Notes: a model not told the origin generated them from the sequence alone. Positions 1 through 6,190 are shown, counted from the first letter of the stretch. The stretch: DNA of 7,499 nt from JBDUDK01 sp040002995 (GCA_040002995.1 JBDUDK010000102.1:1-7499), one strand, 5' to 3'. Numbers and translations: made by a program.

Positions 1-1
1 C

Positions 2-247
2 GGGGCGCCCGGCTCGGCGTCGTTGCCGGCCCAACTTTGAGCCCTCATCGACGCGGGCTAGCGCGCGATCACGTTCGACCCGCGTGGCATCGCGCCCTCC
101 GACGTCCCGCCGCCTCCCCGCAGGAGTTGGCGCTCTTACTCGCCGGGCTTGATCTCGCCTCCGGCCCATGTGATCTTGCTGACCGCTTCAGTTATGGGCG
201 CCGTCGTCGCTCTCGATTGGTGTCTCGAGCCCAAATTCCACCCGTAA
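2..247 (+). pseudogene. Decayed alpha/beta-hydrolase fragment (5' end outside window)
   Basis: In frame 2 the translation gives QL, a stop (38-40), ALIDAG, a second stop (59-61), then RAITFDPRGIAPSD. This matches the beta4 strand region of alpha/beta hydrolases, usually ALIDAGYRVITFDPRGIGPSD; the second stop sits where Tyr is expected. From about 118 to 168 the family-like sequence continues in frame 1 (ELALLLAGLDLASG, the usual helix before the nucleophile strand). It then returns to frame 2 with PAHVI and VMGAVVALDW, where GHSMGGAVALEL is expected. The Gly-x-Ser-x-Gly nucleophile elbow is no longer intact, and frame 2 stops at 245-247. I infer a degraded remnant with two nonsense changes and at least two compensating indels. 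The C-terminal half of the fold (catalytic Asp and His) is absent downstream. The resemblance rests on motif memory, not on an alignment. Confidence 0.6.
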
Positions 248-255
248 ACGCGAAA

Positions 256-282
256 TGACCCGCGAGGGGTGCTCGCGGGTCA
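256..282 (-). terminator. 11-bp hairpin, probable terminator of the pilin gene
   Basis: The arms TGACCCGCGAG (256-266) and CTCGCGGGTCA (272-282) are perfect reverse complements around a 5-nt loop. The hairpin lies 45 bases past the stop codon of the minus-strand pilin gene. Read on that strand it is followed by TTTCGCGTTT, a modest U-rich tail. On the plus strand no T-run follows, so it fits the pilin better than the hydrolase remnant, although it could act in both directions. Confidence 0.7.
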
Positions 283-327
283 AACTCGCTTCGCTTCGTC
301 CCCTACGGGAGAAAGCCGTGAACTAGA

Positions 328-531
328 TCAGGAGCCGGAGCCGCTGATTGCGCTTCCGAGTGCGCTGAACTTGGTCGAGGCCGAGCTCCCGAGGAGGCTG
401 ACGGCCGCGATGCAGACGACGGCGATCAGCGCCACGAGAAGGGCGTATTCCACGAGGCTGGCGCCGCGCTCGTCTTTGCTATGGGCGCGGATCCATGTTG
501 CGAGCACGTCCCATTGAGCCTTGAAATCCAT
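328..531 (-). CDS. Flp/Fap-type pilin subunit
   Basis: This encodes a 67-aa major-pilin-like protein of the Flp family (tad/type IVb pili). The N-terminal leader of about 23 residues is hydrophilic and ends in DERG. It is followed by ASLVEYALLVALIAVVCIAAV, the hallmark Flp pilin segment: cleavage by a prepilin peptidase between G and A would put Glu at +5 and Tyr at +6. The hydrophobic helix runs to about residue 46, and the C-terminus is short and rich in Ser and Gly. The ATG is preceded by GGGAG with 7-8 bases of spacing. No tad assembly genes (tadA, cpaB, tadE) lie in the window, so it may be assembled by machinery encoded elsewhere. Length and motif match the family well. The role (adhesion, surface motility or DNA uptake) cannot be told from sequence. 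Confidence 0.93.
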   Translation of the reverse strand: MDFKAQWDVLATWIRAHSKDERGASLVEYALLVALIAVVCIAAVSLLGSSASTKFSALGSAISGSGS

Positions 532-618
532 TATGTGTCTCCCGTTTCGATTGGTGGGGCCTGATTTGTCCTGCCTCTACTCGTCGGCTGTGGAGACGGA
601 CACATGATGGGGCGCACG

Positions 619-639
619 GACCAAATATGGTCGTTGACC
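619..639 (-). other. Mutually exclusive small hairpins in the pilin leader
   Basis: GACCA (619-623) can pair with TGGTC (628-632) around the loop AATA. The same GGTC (629-632) can instead pair with GACC (636-639) around GTT. The two stems exclude each other. They lie about 90-110 bases upstream of the pilin start, in what may be its 5' leader. I do not recognise a known riboswitch class here: c-di-GMP-I consensus blocks were looked for and not found. Function is unknown. Confidence 0.3.
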
Positions 640-690
640 CTGAGACGGCCTTTAACCCGGGCTGCGTGCTTCTTGAGGAATGCCGCGCTC

Positions 691-719
691 CAGGTGGCCG
701 GATGCCATCCCGCCACCTG
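691..719. repeat. Hairpin-forming inverted repeat between the divergent pilin and small zinc-ribbon genes
   Basis: CAGGTGGC (691-698) and GCCACCTG (712-719) form a perfect 8-bp stem. After a C/C mismatch, GGAT (700-703) pairs with ATCC (707-710) around a GCC loop, giving 12 base pairs in total. It has no T-run on either side, so it is not a classic terminator. A regulator binding site or a leader RNA stem are both possible. Confidence 0.5.
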
Positions 720-749
720 AACCAACTCTTAACAAATGAGTTTGGTCAG
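717..749. promoter_or_regulatory. Imperfect AT-rich inverted repeat, possible operator or promoter region
   Basis: The left arm (717-728: CTGA, bulged A, CCAA, CTC) pairs with the right arm (738-749: GAG, bulged T, TTGG, TCAG) around the loop TTAACAAAT, giving 11 base pairs with one bulge per arm. It shares bases 717-719 with the neighbouring hairpin, so the two structures compete. This is the most AT-rich part of the 532-792 intergenic region, as expected for divergent promoters or an operator. No convincing -35/-10 pair was found on either strand; TAATGT at 777-782 is the best -10 match for the plus-strand gene. Confidence 0.35.
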
Positions 750-792
750 GGATGGTTGATTTGCTGGGGTAGACCCTAATGTCGGCGCCTTC

Positions 793-1113
793 ATGACGAC
801 CTGCCTGTCGCCGCCGTGTGGGGGAGAAGTGGTGGCAGAGACGCTTACTGACGGGCACTGCGTGTTTTGCGGTCTTCACCACCGACGCCCAGCCGGTGCC
901 GTCAACTGGGACCGAGTGGTGGGCCCGGTGGTCGTGACACTTTCGGCCGCGCAGGCGCGAAACGGCCGGCCTCTCGGTGGAGAGGAGCAGATCGACGCCG
1001 ACGCTGTCCGATTCAACGGTCAGCCGTTGAGGATCGACGTCCTCCGCGGCACCACGAGATTCATCGCCACCGTTCCGTCGTCACGGCTCGTACGCATCGT
1101 TGCCCGCGATTGA
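793..1113 (+). CDS. Small protein with N-terminal zinc-ribbon-like cysteines, function unknown
   Basis: The product is 106 aa from ATG 793. I do not recognise the family. Four cysteines sit in two clusters: C4-x4-C9 and C23-x2-C26 (HCVFCGLHH), a spacing compatible with a small zinc ribbon or an [FeS] site. The rest (about residues 38-106) looks like a compact beta-rich domain: VVGPVVVTLS, then LRIDVLRGTTRFIATVPSSRLVRIV. No membrane segment is predicted. The start is uncertain. ATG 793 has no ribosome binding site, but a -10-like TAATGT ends 10 bases before it, so a leaderless transcript is possible. GTG 832 has a strong GGGGGAG (820-826) five bases upstream and would drop the first cysteine pair. 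The gene is divergent from the pilin and 104 bases before the next operon. Confidence 0.6.
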   Translation: MTTCLSPPCGGEVVAETLTDGHCVFCGLHHRRPAGAVNWDRVVGPVVVTLSAAQARNGRPLGGEEQIDADAVRFNGQPLRIDVLRGTTRFIATVPSSRLVRIVARD

Positions 1114-1217
1114 CTGTCGGCGCGGGTAGGGGATTGCACTCATTCTGAACCTGGGGGGTTTCTGGGGTCGGTGCGGTTGGCGTTCCATGACGTGGTCCCT
1201 AACACGAGGAGCACGCC

Positions 1218-1910
1218 ATGATGAGAACACCAACCCCCCCGAGCTTTGACGAACCGAGGTCGCCTTCACGGTCGCGAGCGGGTCAGCTCGCCGATTATTT
1301 GGACCGGCGAGAGAGCACGTTGGTCCACCCTCGTCTCGTCGAAGAGGAACTCCTGCGCAGTGGCTGGCACCCGATCGAGGCGGCCAATGCAGCCGCGCAG
1401 TACCGGCGCCGATTCAACGAACACAACCTCGGGTACTCGGCTCTGCTGCTCACGACTGGGCTGGCGGCGCTCGCGGCCGGTACGTGTGGCCACCTCCTCA
1501 CGGCCAGTCTCGACCGGCCCCTTGACCGTGACACCCTTGCCAGCTGGTTGTCGGTGCTGTTCTGCTCTATTCCGTTCGCGCTCTGGGCCCATCGTTGGGC
1601 GGCTCGCGTTGACCGCGACGATCCGGTCGCCGCATGGTCGCGCTCGCGGCGGACTCTTGCGCTGGTGCTCGTTTGGGCGTGCGTCGTCGTAGGCGTGGGC
1701 CGGCTTGTGACGTATGCCGCGCAGTTGATTGGTTCGCTCCTCGGCGCGACCTGGGCGCAGGGTGCATCTGTTGCGGCGGGTGCGATAAACGTCGCCATCA
1801 CGATCAGCATTGCCGTGCCGCTCGGGGGGTGGGCCTTCCGCTTCCTGCACCGCTTCGACGCGGAGGATGCGTCGGTCCCGATCGCTCAGCGCCACCGTGG
1901 CGGTCGCTGA
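1218..1910 (+). CDS. DUF5671-like four-helix membrane protein
   Basis: This 230-aa integral membrane protein has a cytoplasmic-type N-terminal helical region (about 20-68, with the pattern EEELLRSGWHPIEAANAAAQY, resembling the helical N-terminus of DUF5671 proteins). Four predicted membrane helices follow at about 73-95, 107-125, 146-168 and 183-208. The stretch around residues 117-140, IPFALWAHRWAARVDRDDP, resembles the conserved FPVFLWLSRRIEREI.. loop of DUF5671, which supports the family call. Biochemical function is unknown. The ATG is set by AGGAG (1207-1211) six bases upstream; the adjacent ATG at 1221 is the alternative. It is the first gene of a tight operon with a sensor kinase and response regulator, so I infer it senses or modulates a membrane signal for that pair. 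Confidence 0.75.
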   Translation: MMRTPTPPSFDEPRSPSRSRAGQLADYLDRRESTLVHPRLVEEELLRSGWHPIEAANAAAQYRRRFNEHNLGYSALLLTTGLAALAAGTCGHLLTASLDRPLDRDTLASWLSVLFCSIPFALWAHRWAARVDRDDPVAAWSRSRRTLALVLVWACVVVGVGRLVTYAAQLIGSLLGATWAQGASVAAGAINVAITISIAVPLGGWAFRFLHRFDAEDASVPIAQRHRGGR

Positions 1911-3069
1911 ACTTCTCCATGCGTCCGGGCCTCGCGTACGGCAATGTGGAGGGGTGGAACGCGGTGTCCTCGTCGGTGTAGTGGGGCTCCGCTGGGCGGC
2001 GTGGGTGTGGTTGACGGTCGTCGCGCTGCTCAATCTCGACCGGGTTCACCACCCCGCCGTATCCGTGGCGGGCGTGGTCGCAACCGGCGTGGTCACCGTG
2101 GTGGCGACCATGGCGCTCCGCACGCCCGGCTGGGAACGGGCCATGCGGCCCGGTCTGGTTGGCGCCGAGGTGGCGGTAGCGGCGGCCGTTGTTACCGCGG
2201 AGGCATGGGTTCGCCAGGCGCCGGTGAGTGGGCAGAGCCTCGCCGGCACCTGGCCGTTGGCGGCCATCCTTGTGGCGGCCGTGGCCGGCGGTCTGGTGTG
2301 GGGCGTCGGCGTAGGCACGTTGCTCGCCGGCGCTCGGATCGTGGCGCTGACGCTCGGTGGGTCGGCCGTCGGTCAGGGCGGCCGCGCCGCGCTCGCCGCG
2401 GTGTCGACGGGCGTGTCGTGGATCGTGATCGGGGCCGTGTGCGGCACGATCATTCGCCTGCTTCGCCGCGCGCAACACCAGCTCGCCGAGGCCGAGGCCC
2501 GTGACGCGATCGCCCATGACCTTCACGATGGGGTTCTGCAAACGCTCGCGCTCATAGAGCGCCGGTCAGAATCCACCGAAATCGCCCGCCTGGCACGCGA
2601 CCAAGAGCGTGACCTGCGCGCCTACTTGTTCGGTGGTCGACCGGAAAACGGCGGACTGCCCGCCGAGTTACGCGCAGCGGCGAGTCGCCTCGAGCGCAGT
2701 TGGCCGTCGACCACAGTGACAGTGACCGTGTCGGTCGATGCACCGAAGCTAGAAACGGCAAAGGTAGACGCCGTGGTGGGAGCCGCCACCGAAGCGCTCA
2801 CGAATGCGGCGAAGCACGGACGTGCACATCACGTCGTCGTCTTCGCCGACATCGATGAGTCGTCGGGTGGGCTGTTCCTGAGCGTGAAGGACGACGGTGG
2901 CGGCTTCGACCCCGCCGCGGTGGTCGAGGGAATGGGTATGGCTCGCAGTATCCGCGGTCGCATCGAACAAGTCGGAGGTCGAGTCGAGTTCGCCTCCATA
3001 CGGGGCGACGGCGCCGAGGTACGGATAGCCGTCCCTCCGTCATCGCGACGAGCAGCGCACCGTGGCTGA
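1897..3069 (+). CDS. Membrane sensor histidine kinase, NarL/DesK type (HisKA_3 + HATPase)
   Basis: About 390 aa from GTG 1897. It has an N-terminal membrane domain with roughly five hydrophobic helices (about 24-45, 53-74, 86-104, 119-151, 164-187) and no large extracytoplasmic loop, so the signal is probably sensed in or at the membrane. A short linker helix leads to the phosphoacceptor motif IAHDLHDGVLQTL, with His210 as the phosphorylated residue. After a very short dimerisation hairpin comes the ATPase domain: N-box ATEALTNAAKHG (Asn303), G1 box DDGGGFDP (332-339) and G2 region EGMGMARSI (344-352). The start is uncertain: GTG 1897 overlaps the previous gene by 14 bases, GTG 1954 sits only one base past GGAGG, and GTG 1981 is also possible. 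ATG 1810 would overlap by 101 bases and is unlikely. The kinase presumably phosphorylates the regulator encoded next. Confidence 0.9.
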   Translation: MAVAELLHASGPRVRQCGGVERGVLVGVVGLRWAAWVWLTVVALLNLDRVHHPAVSVAGVVATGVVTVVATMALRTPGWERAMRPGLVGAEVAVAAAVVTAEAWVRQAPVSGQSLAGTWPLAAILVAAVAGGLVWGVGVGTLLAGARIVALTLGGSAVGQGGRAALAAVSTGVSWIVIGAVCGTIIRLLRRAQHQLAEAEARDAIAHDLHDGVLQTLALIERRSESTEIARLARDQERDLRAYLFGGRPENGGLPAELRAAASRLERSWPSTTVTVTVSVDAPKLETAKVDAVVGAATEALTNAAKHGRAHHVVVFADIDESSGGLFLSVKDDGGGFDPAAVVEGMGMARSIRGRIEQVGGRVEFASIRGDGAEVRIAVPPSSRRAAHRG

Positions 3070-3087
3070 CACCGTGGCTGACACCGT
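3058..3087 (+). repeat. 12-nt exact tandem duplication (2.5 copies) at a stop/start overlap
   Basis: CACCGTGGCTGA occurs at 3058-3069 and again at 3070-3081, followed by the half copy CACCGT (3082-3087). The unit contains both the kinase stop codon (TGA 3067-3069) and the regulator start (GTG 3062), so duplication has created a second in-frame GTG at 3074. This gives the regulator an N-terminus reading MADTVADT. Confidence 0.9.
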
Positions 3088-3715
3088 CCACACCGTCGTG
3101 ATTGCCGACGATCACCCGACCGTGCGTTCGGGGATCCGGGCGGACCTCGGTCCGCCGTTCGTCGTCGTCGGCGAGGCAGGCGACGCTGACGAAGCCTTGG
3201 CCATGATCGCCACGCACCAGCCGGATCTCGTGGTCTGCGACCTCAATATGCCGGGCGGCGGGGGACTCCGAGTCGTGCGTGAGACGGCTGCGCGCTACGC
3301 GGACAGAATAAAGGTCGTGGTGTTCACGGTGTCCGAGCAAGAGAGCGACCTTCTAGACGCGGTCGCTAGCGGCGCCTACGGCTATCTCATCAAGTCGACA
3401 CCCGGTCCCGAGTTGCGCCGGCAACTCCTTCGCGCCGTAGACGGGGACCCGCCATTCGCGCCGGAGTTGGCGACGCTGCTGCTGGGTGAGTTTCGACGCG
3501 TCGCCCGCAACGCCACTGGAAGCAACCCGTTGTCCGATCGCGAGCGCGAGGTCCTCAACCTTGTGGCCCGCGGCTACACCTACCGTCAGGCCGGCAGTGA
3601 GCTGTTCATCGCGGAGAAGACGGTGGAGAACCACGTCCGCAACATCTTGGGCAAACTCCACCTCACCCGACGCGCCGAACTCATCCGCTGGGCGGCCGAC
3701 CACGGCATTCGCTAG
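3062..3715 (+). CDS. NarL/FixJ-family response regulator (REC + LuxR-type HTH)
   Basis: This 217-aa DNA-binding response regulator is the likely partner of the upstream kinase. The receiver domain spans about 10-130: the acidic pair is Asp16/Asp17 (ADDH), the phosphoacceptor is Asp60 in VVCDLNMPG, the switch residue is Thr89 in VVVFTVS, and the conserved Lys is Lys111 in GYLIKST. A linker of about 25 residues leads to a LuxR/GerE helix-turn-helix at about 155-217, beginning NPLSDREREVLNLVARGYT and containing EKTVENHVRNILGKL, the recognition-helix signature. All key residues are present. The start is GTG 3062, overlapping the kinase stop by 8 bases, or the duplicated GTG 3074, four bases after that stop. 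No good ribosome binding site is seen, which fits translational coupling to the kinase. Target promoters are unknown. Confidence 0.95.
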   Translation: MADTVADTVHTVVIADDHPTVRSGIRADLGPPFVVVGEAGDADEALAMIATHQPDLVVCDLNMPGGGGLRVVRETAARYADRIKVVVFTVSEQESDLLDAVASGAYGYLIKSTPGPELRRQLLRAVDGDPPFAPELATLLLGEFRRVARNATGSNPLSDREREVLNLVARGYTYRQAGSELFIAEKTVENHVRNILGKLHLTRRAELIRWAADHGIR

Positions 3716-3724
3716 GAGCCTCGA

Positions 3725-4435
3725 GTGACTGCTGAAGAATTGGCGGGGTATGTGCGCCGCCTCTACTCACTCGATCCGTCTGACTTCACCGCGGAACGGA
3801 ATGCCGTCGTCAAGGAACTGAAGAAGGCCAAGCGCGCGGAGGACGCCGCGTTCGTCGCCGCGTTGCGGAAGCCATCGGCCGTCGAGCACGCAGTCAACAC
3901 GGTCGCCCGCGAGAAGAAGGATGTCGTCGAGCGGTGGGCCAAAGCGGTGGCAGCGGCGGTCGAGGCCCAGTCGGCGACCATCGGCGGTGGCTCTGGCGCG
4001 GCGTTTCGTGAGGCGACCGCGGAGCTCCGCACGGCCACCGGCGCCCTGGTGAACGCCGCGGTCGCCGCCCTTGGCGGCGAAGCGGGAACGAAGAGAGCTC
4101 AGGTCGCGACCGCCGTGCAGGGGCTGAGCGCCGGCAACGGACCGGAGCTGGTGGTCGATGGTCTTGTTGGGTCGGCGGCCCAGGAGGCGGACAGCGATCT
4201 GTTCGCCGGCGCACCCGACCCGCCGCCCCGCACGAAATCCGCGGCGACGAAACCGGCAAAGGGACCGTCGCCGTCGGATATCGCAAGGCGTCAGCGCGCG
4301 GAGGACAAGCGCAAGACGGCGCTTGGCGAAGTCGAGCACGCGGAGTCTGCGGTCCGCGCCGCCGAAAAGGTGCTCGCGGCCGCCAAGGCCCGACTGCAAA
4401 AGGTCGAGGACGAACTGCGAGCCCTCGACAGCTGA
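3725..4435 (+). CDS. Coiled-coil protein of an uncharacterised actinobacterial family
   Basis: This 236-aa soluble protein has no predicted membrane segment or enzyme motif. The N-terminal part carries LYSLDPSDFTAERN (about 13-26) and ALRKPSAVEHAVNTVAR (about 46-62). I recall the same two blocks from conserved actinobacterial hypothetical proteins (LYALPPEEFTAARD ... LRKPSVAAWALN), whose function is not known to me. A low-complexity Pro/Ala/Lys linker (about 163-180) separates this from a charged C-terminal helix (about 180-235) with heptad-like Ala/Leu spacing, probably a coiled coil. The start is GTG 3725, set by AGGAG (3714-3718), which overlaps the regulator stop codon TAG. It is therefore co-transcribed with the two-component system and may be part of it. 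Lys- and Ala-rich composition could suit nucleic acid or envelope contacts, but this is speculation. Confidence 0.75.
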   Translation: MTAEELAGYVRRLYSLDPSDFTAERNAVVKELKKAKRAEDAAFVAALRKPSAVEHAVNTVAREKKDVVERWAKAVAAAVEAQSATIGGGSGAAFREATAELRTATGALVNAAVAALGGEAGTKRAQVATAVQGLSAGNGPELVVDGLVGSAAQEADSDLFAGAPDPPPRTKSAATKPAKGPSPSDIARRQRAEDKRKTALGEVEHAESAVRAAEKVLAAAKARLQKVEDELRALDS

Positions 4436-4437
4436 CC

Positions 4438-5298
4438 TCAGGTCGCGGCGTACGCGTCCTCCTTGTCGACGACATCGAGATTGCGTTTGATGCTCGGTCC
4501 TCGATGGTCGAACAGCGAGGCGACCGACTCGAGCAAGAGATATATGCCAAACACAATTGCCACGGCGACGGTGACGTGAATGAGGAAGGCGAGCGCCCAT
4601 CCGAGGATGAGGCCGGCCCGCCAAAGATGACCCCATAGGGCGCAGAGCACGATCGGGATGATCGCCGCGAACAGCGCGCCGAGCGCGAGCTGCGCGACAA
4701 GCGAACGATGCCCCATCCATGGGACGCCGTGCCACACGTTGAAGAGGTTGAGGGTGGCCATCACGCCGAGGGCGATGACGATGCCGATCGTGAGGAATAT
4801 GGTGGCTCGCCAACGGACCTTGTGCTTCGGAGACGACAAGACGGTGGCGACGGTCACGGCGGTCCATATCACCCAGCGCCGGATCAGAGGTGTGCCCAGG
4901 TCTCTCATGCCATCGCGGAAGACGCGGTCGGCCTGTTCACGACTGACGTCGGGTCCGATGTAGGTCTTGCCTTCATTTGGCGCGTAGATGAGGCCGTCGT
5001 GAATCAGCGCGGCGGAAAGATGAACGCCAATCGAAGGCACCAGCCATTGGAAGAGTGACGGCACCGACGTCAGATCGGTTCGGAAGGATTCGATGTCGGG
5101 CGGGACGATGAACGGTTCGGCGAAATGCGAGTCCTGGTAGCCCAGCTGACACAGCATCTTGAAGTTGGCGGGACCCGTCTGTTCGAGCTGGATCTTCGCC
5201 GGAGGGCCGGCGCCGGGTCGGAAGAACTCGCCGAGATGACTGTGATGTCGGCTCTTGGGGAGTTCGGGATCGCCGGTCGGGGGGTTGGCCATCTCCAA
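4438..5298 (-). CDS. DUF1353 protein with C-terminal membrane domain
   Basis: This 286-aa protein has a soluble N-terminal half and a membrane-bound C-terminal half. Residues about 60-140 carry the DUF1353 signature: a Thr-Asp-Leu-Thr-Ser-Val-Pro run (74-80), a hydrophobic stretch, His100-Asp101 in ALIHDGLIYA, then SREQADRVFRDGMRDLG. The function of DUF1353 is not established; it occurs in phages and bacteria. After that come hydrophobic helices at about 141-156, 165-187, 202-222 and 228-256, which are not part of the usual short DUF1353 protein. The chosen start is TTG 5296-5298, nine bases after GAGGAG (5308-5313); the in-frame ATG at 5290-5292 would put that site 15 bases away. It lies 21 bases past the stop of the dioxygenase gene, so they probably form one transcript. 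Its stop faces that of the coiled-coil gene with two bases between them. Confidence 0.82.
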   Translation of the reverse strand: MEMANPPTGDPELPKSRHHSHLGEFFRPGAGPPAKIQLEQTGPANFKMLCQLGYQDSHFAEPFIVPPDIESFRTDLTSVPSLFQWLVPSIGVHLSAALIHDGLIYAPNEGKTYIGPDVSREQADRVFRDGMRDLGTPLIRRWVIWTAVTVATVLSSPKHKVRWRATIFLTIGIVIALGVMATLNLFNVWHGVPWMGHRSLVAQLALGALFAAIIPIVLCALWGHLWRAGLILGWALAFLIHVTVAVAIVFGIYLLLESVASLFDHRGPSIKRNLDVVDKEDAYAAT

Positions 5299-5307
5299 GC
5301 TGTCACA

Positions 5308-5313
5308 CTCCTC
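5308..5313 (-). promoter_or_regulatory. Ribosome binding site that selects a TTG start
   Basis: GAGGAG on the minus strand lies nine bases before TTG 5296-5298 and fifteen before the in-frame ATG at 5290-5292. The spacing favours the TTG start for the DUF1353 protein. It sits in the 21-base gap after the dioxygenase stop. Confidence 0.6.
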
Positions 5314-5319
5314 GTTGGT

Positions 5320-6177
5320 TCACCGAAAGAGTTTCGACTCCGGGTCGGGAACTTCACGGCGCACGTACGGGAACGTGAGGTTTTCCGTACCTTTGTACGC
5401 GTACGGATCGCCGCCCGCGACGAGAACGATGTCGCGGTTGTCGCGTGTGGCCGCGAGTCGCCCGTCCCAATCCCACGGGAGAAGTGACTCCGCCGACATG
5501 TAGTGGTTGACGAGCGCCCGCCGGAATCGGTCGGGAGTGCGGTTGGGCAGTGATCGGTGCAGCAGATAGCCGTTGAAGAAAACGACGCCGCCGGCCTCGA
5601 CCTCGACTGGGACAGCGCGGTCCGCGGACTCTGGAAAGCCGAAGCTCTCCCGCCCCTCGTCAAAGTCCTGCGTCTCGTGGGGTTTGGATGGCCAGATCAC
5701 GCCATGGACGTGCGATCCGGGCAACACCCAAAGACAGCCGTTGTCGATCGTCGCGTCATCGAGCGCGATCCACGCGCCACACAGCGACCGATCACGCGTC
5801 GGGATAAAATTCTCGTCCTGGTGCCAAGCCTGACCCGGCTTCCGTGCCGCCTTGATGAAGAGCATCGACTGCATGCACTTGACGTTGGGGCCGATGACAT
5901 CACGGAGCACATCGACGATCGCCGGCTGGGATAGAAGCTCGAGGAAGAGCTTTGAAATCTTGTGTGGAAAGTGGATGGCCAAGTGACGACGCATGATCTC
6001 GGCATCGGTGTCGCCTTCATCGAGCTCGGCGAGTCCGTCGATAGGGCCGCGGTCGCCTCGACAAACGGCGAGCGCTTCGGCGATCGTGGCGTCGACTTCG
6101 GCTCGGCTTAGTAGGTTCGGTTCCACGATGAAGCCGTCGTCGCGATAGCGAATGCCCCGATCGGTCGGCGTGTCCAT
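5320..6177 (-). CDS. PhyH-family dioxygenase (phytanoyl-CoA dioxygenase-like)
   Basis: This 285-aa protein is a member of the phytanoyl-CoA dioxygenase family, which are mostly non-haem Fe(II)/2-oxoglutarate-dependent oxygenases that hydroxylate small molecules in the cytoplasm. The metal triad is visible as His119-x-Asp121 in AWHQDENFIP and distal His207 in YLLHRSLPN. Arg219 or Arg220 (RFRRALVNHY) is placed to bind the 2-oxoglutarate carboxylate. The core motif GAWIALDDATIDNGCLWVLP (about 134-153) is typical. The length is normal for the family and no key residue is missing. The ATG is fixed by AAGGAGG four bases upstream. It is downstream of mgsA by 62 bases and upstream of the DUF1353 gene by 21 bases. 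The substrate cannot be inferred: PhyH paralogues act on fatty acyl groups, halogenated or amino compounds, phosphonates and natural products. Confidence 0.9.
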   Translation of the reverse strand: MDTPTDRGIRYRDDGFIVEPNLLSRAEVDATIAEALAVCRGDRGPIDGLAELDEGDTDAEIMRRHLAIHFPHKISKLFLELLSQPAIVDVLRDVIGPNVKCMQSMLFIKAARKPGQAWHQDENFIPTRDRSLCGAWIALDDATIDNGCLWVLPGSHVHGVIWPSKPHETQDFDEGRESFGFPESADRAVPVEVEAGGVVFFNGYLLHRSLPNRTPDRFRRALVNHYMSAESLLPWDWDGRLAATRDNRDIVLVAGGDPYAYKGTENLTFPYVRREVPDPESKLFR

Positions 6178-6190
6178 GTCGCCTCCTTAT

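Noticed and set aside
37..258. Uninterrupted 73-aa plus-strand frame over the hydrolase remnant
   Set aside because: It only catches one middle block of the hydrolase; the better family matches on both sides lie in another frame, so this is a by-product of decay.
621..630. CCAAATATGG resembling a CArG box
   Set aside because: That motif belongs to eukaryotic MADS-box factors; here it is better read as part of a small hairpin.
532..792. c-di-GMP-I (GEMM) riboswitch before the pilin gene
   Set aside because: Some pilin genes carry one, but the conserved GCAAAGCC and GGGUAGCGGGG-type blocks are not found on the minus strand.
1810..1896. ATG 1810 as kinase start
   Set aside because: It would overlap the preceding gene by 101 bases and add a sequence with no kinase or membrane features.
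1266..2541. Two long minus-strand open frames (1266-2033, 1804-2541)
   Set aside because: Both are low-complexity Arg/His/Pro translations antisense to the DUF5671-like and kinase genes, whose products show clear motifs.
3767..4867. 366-aa minus-strand open frame across the coiled-coil gene
   Set aside because: The product is Arg-rich with no domain, is antisense to a well-supported gene and out of frame with the DUF1353 gene; it is a high-GC shadow.
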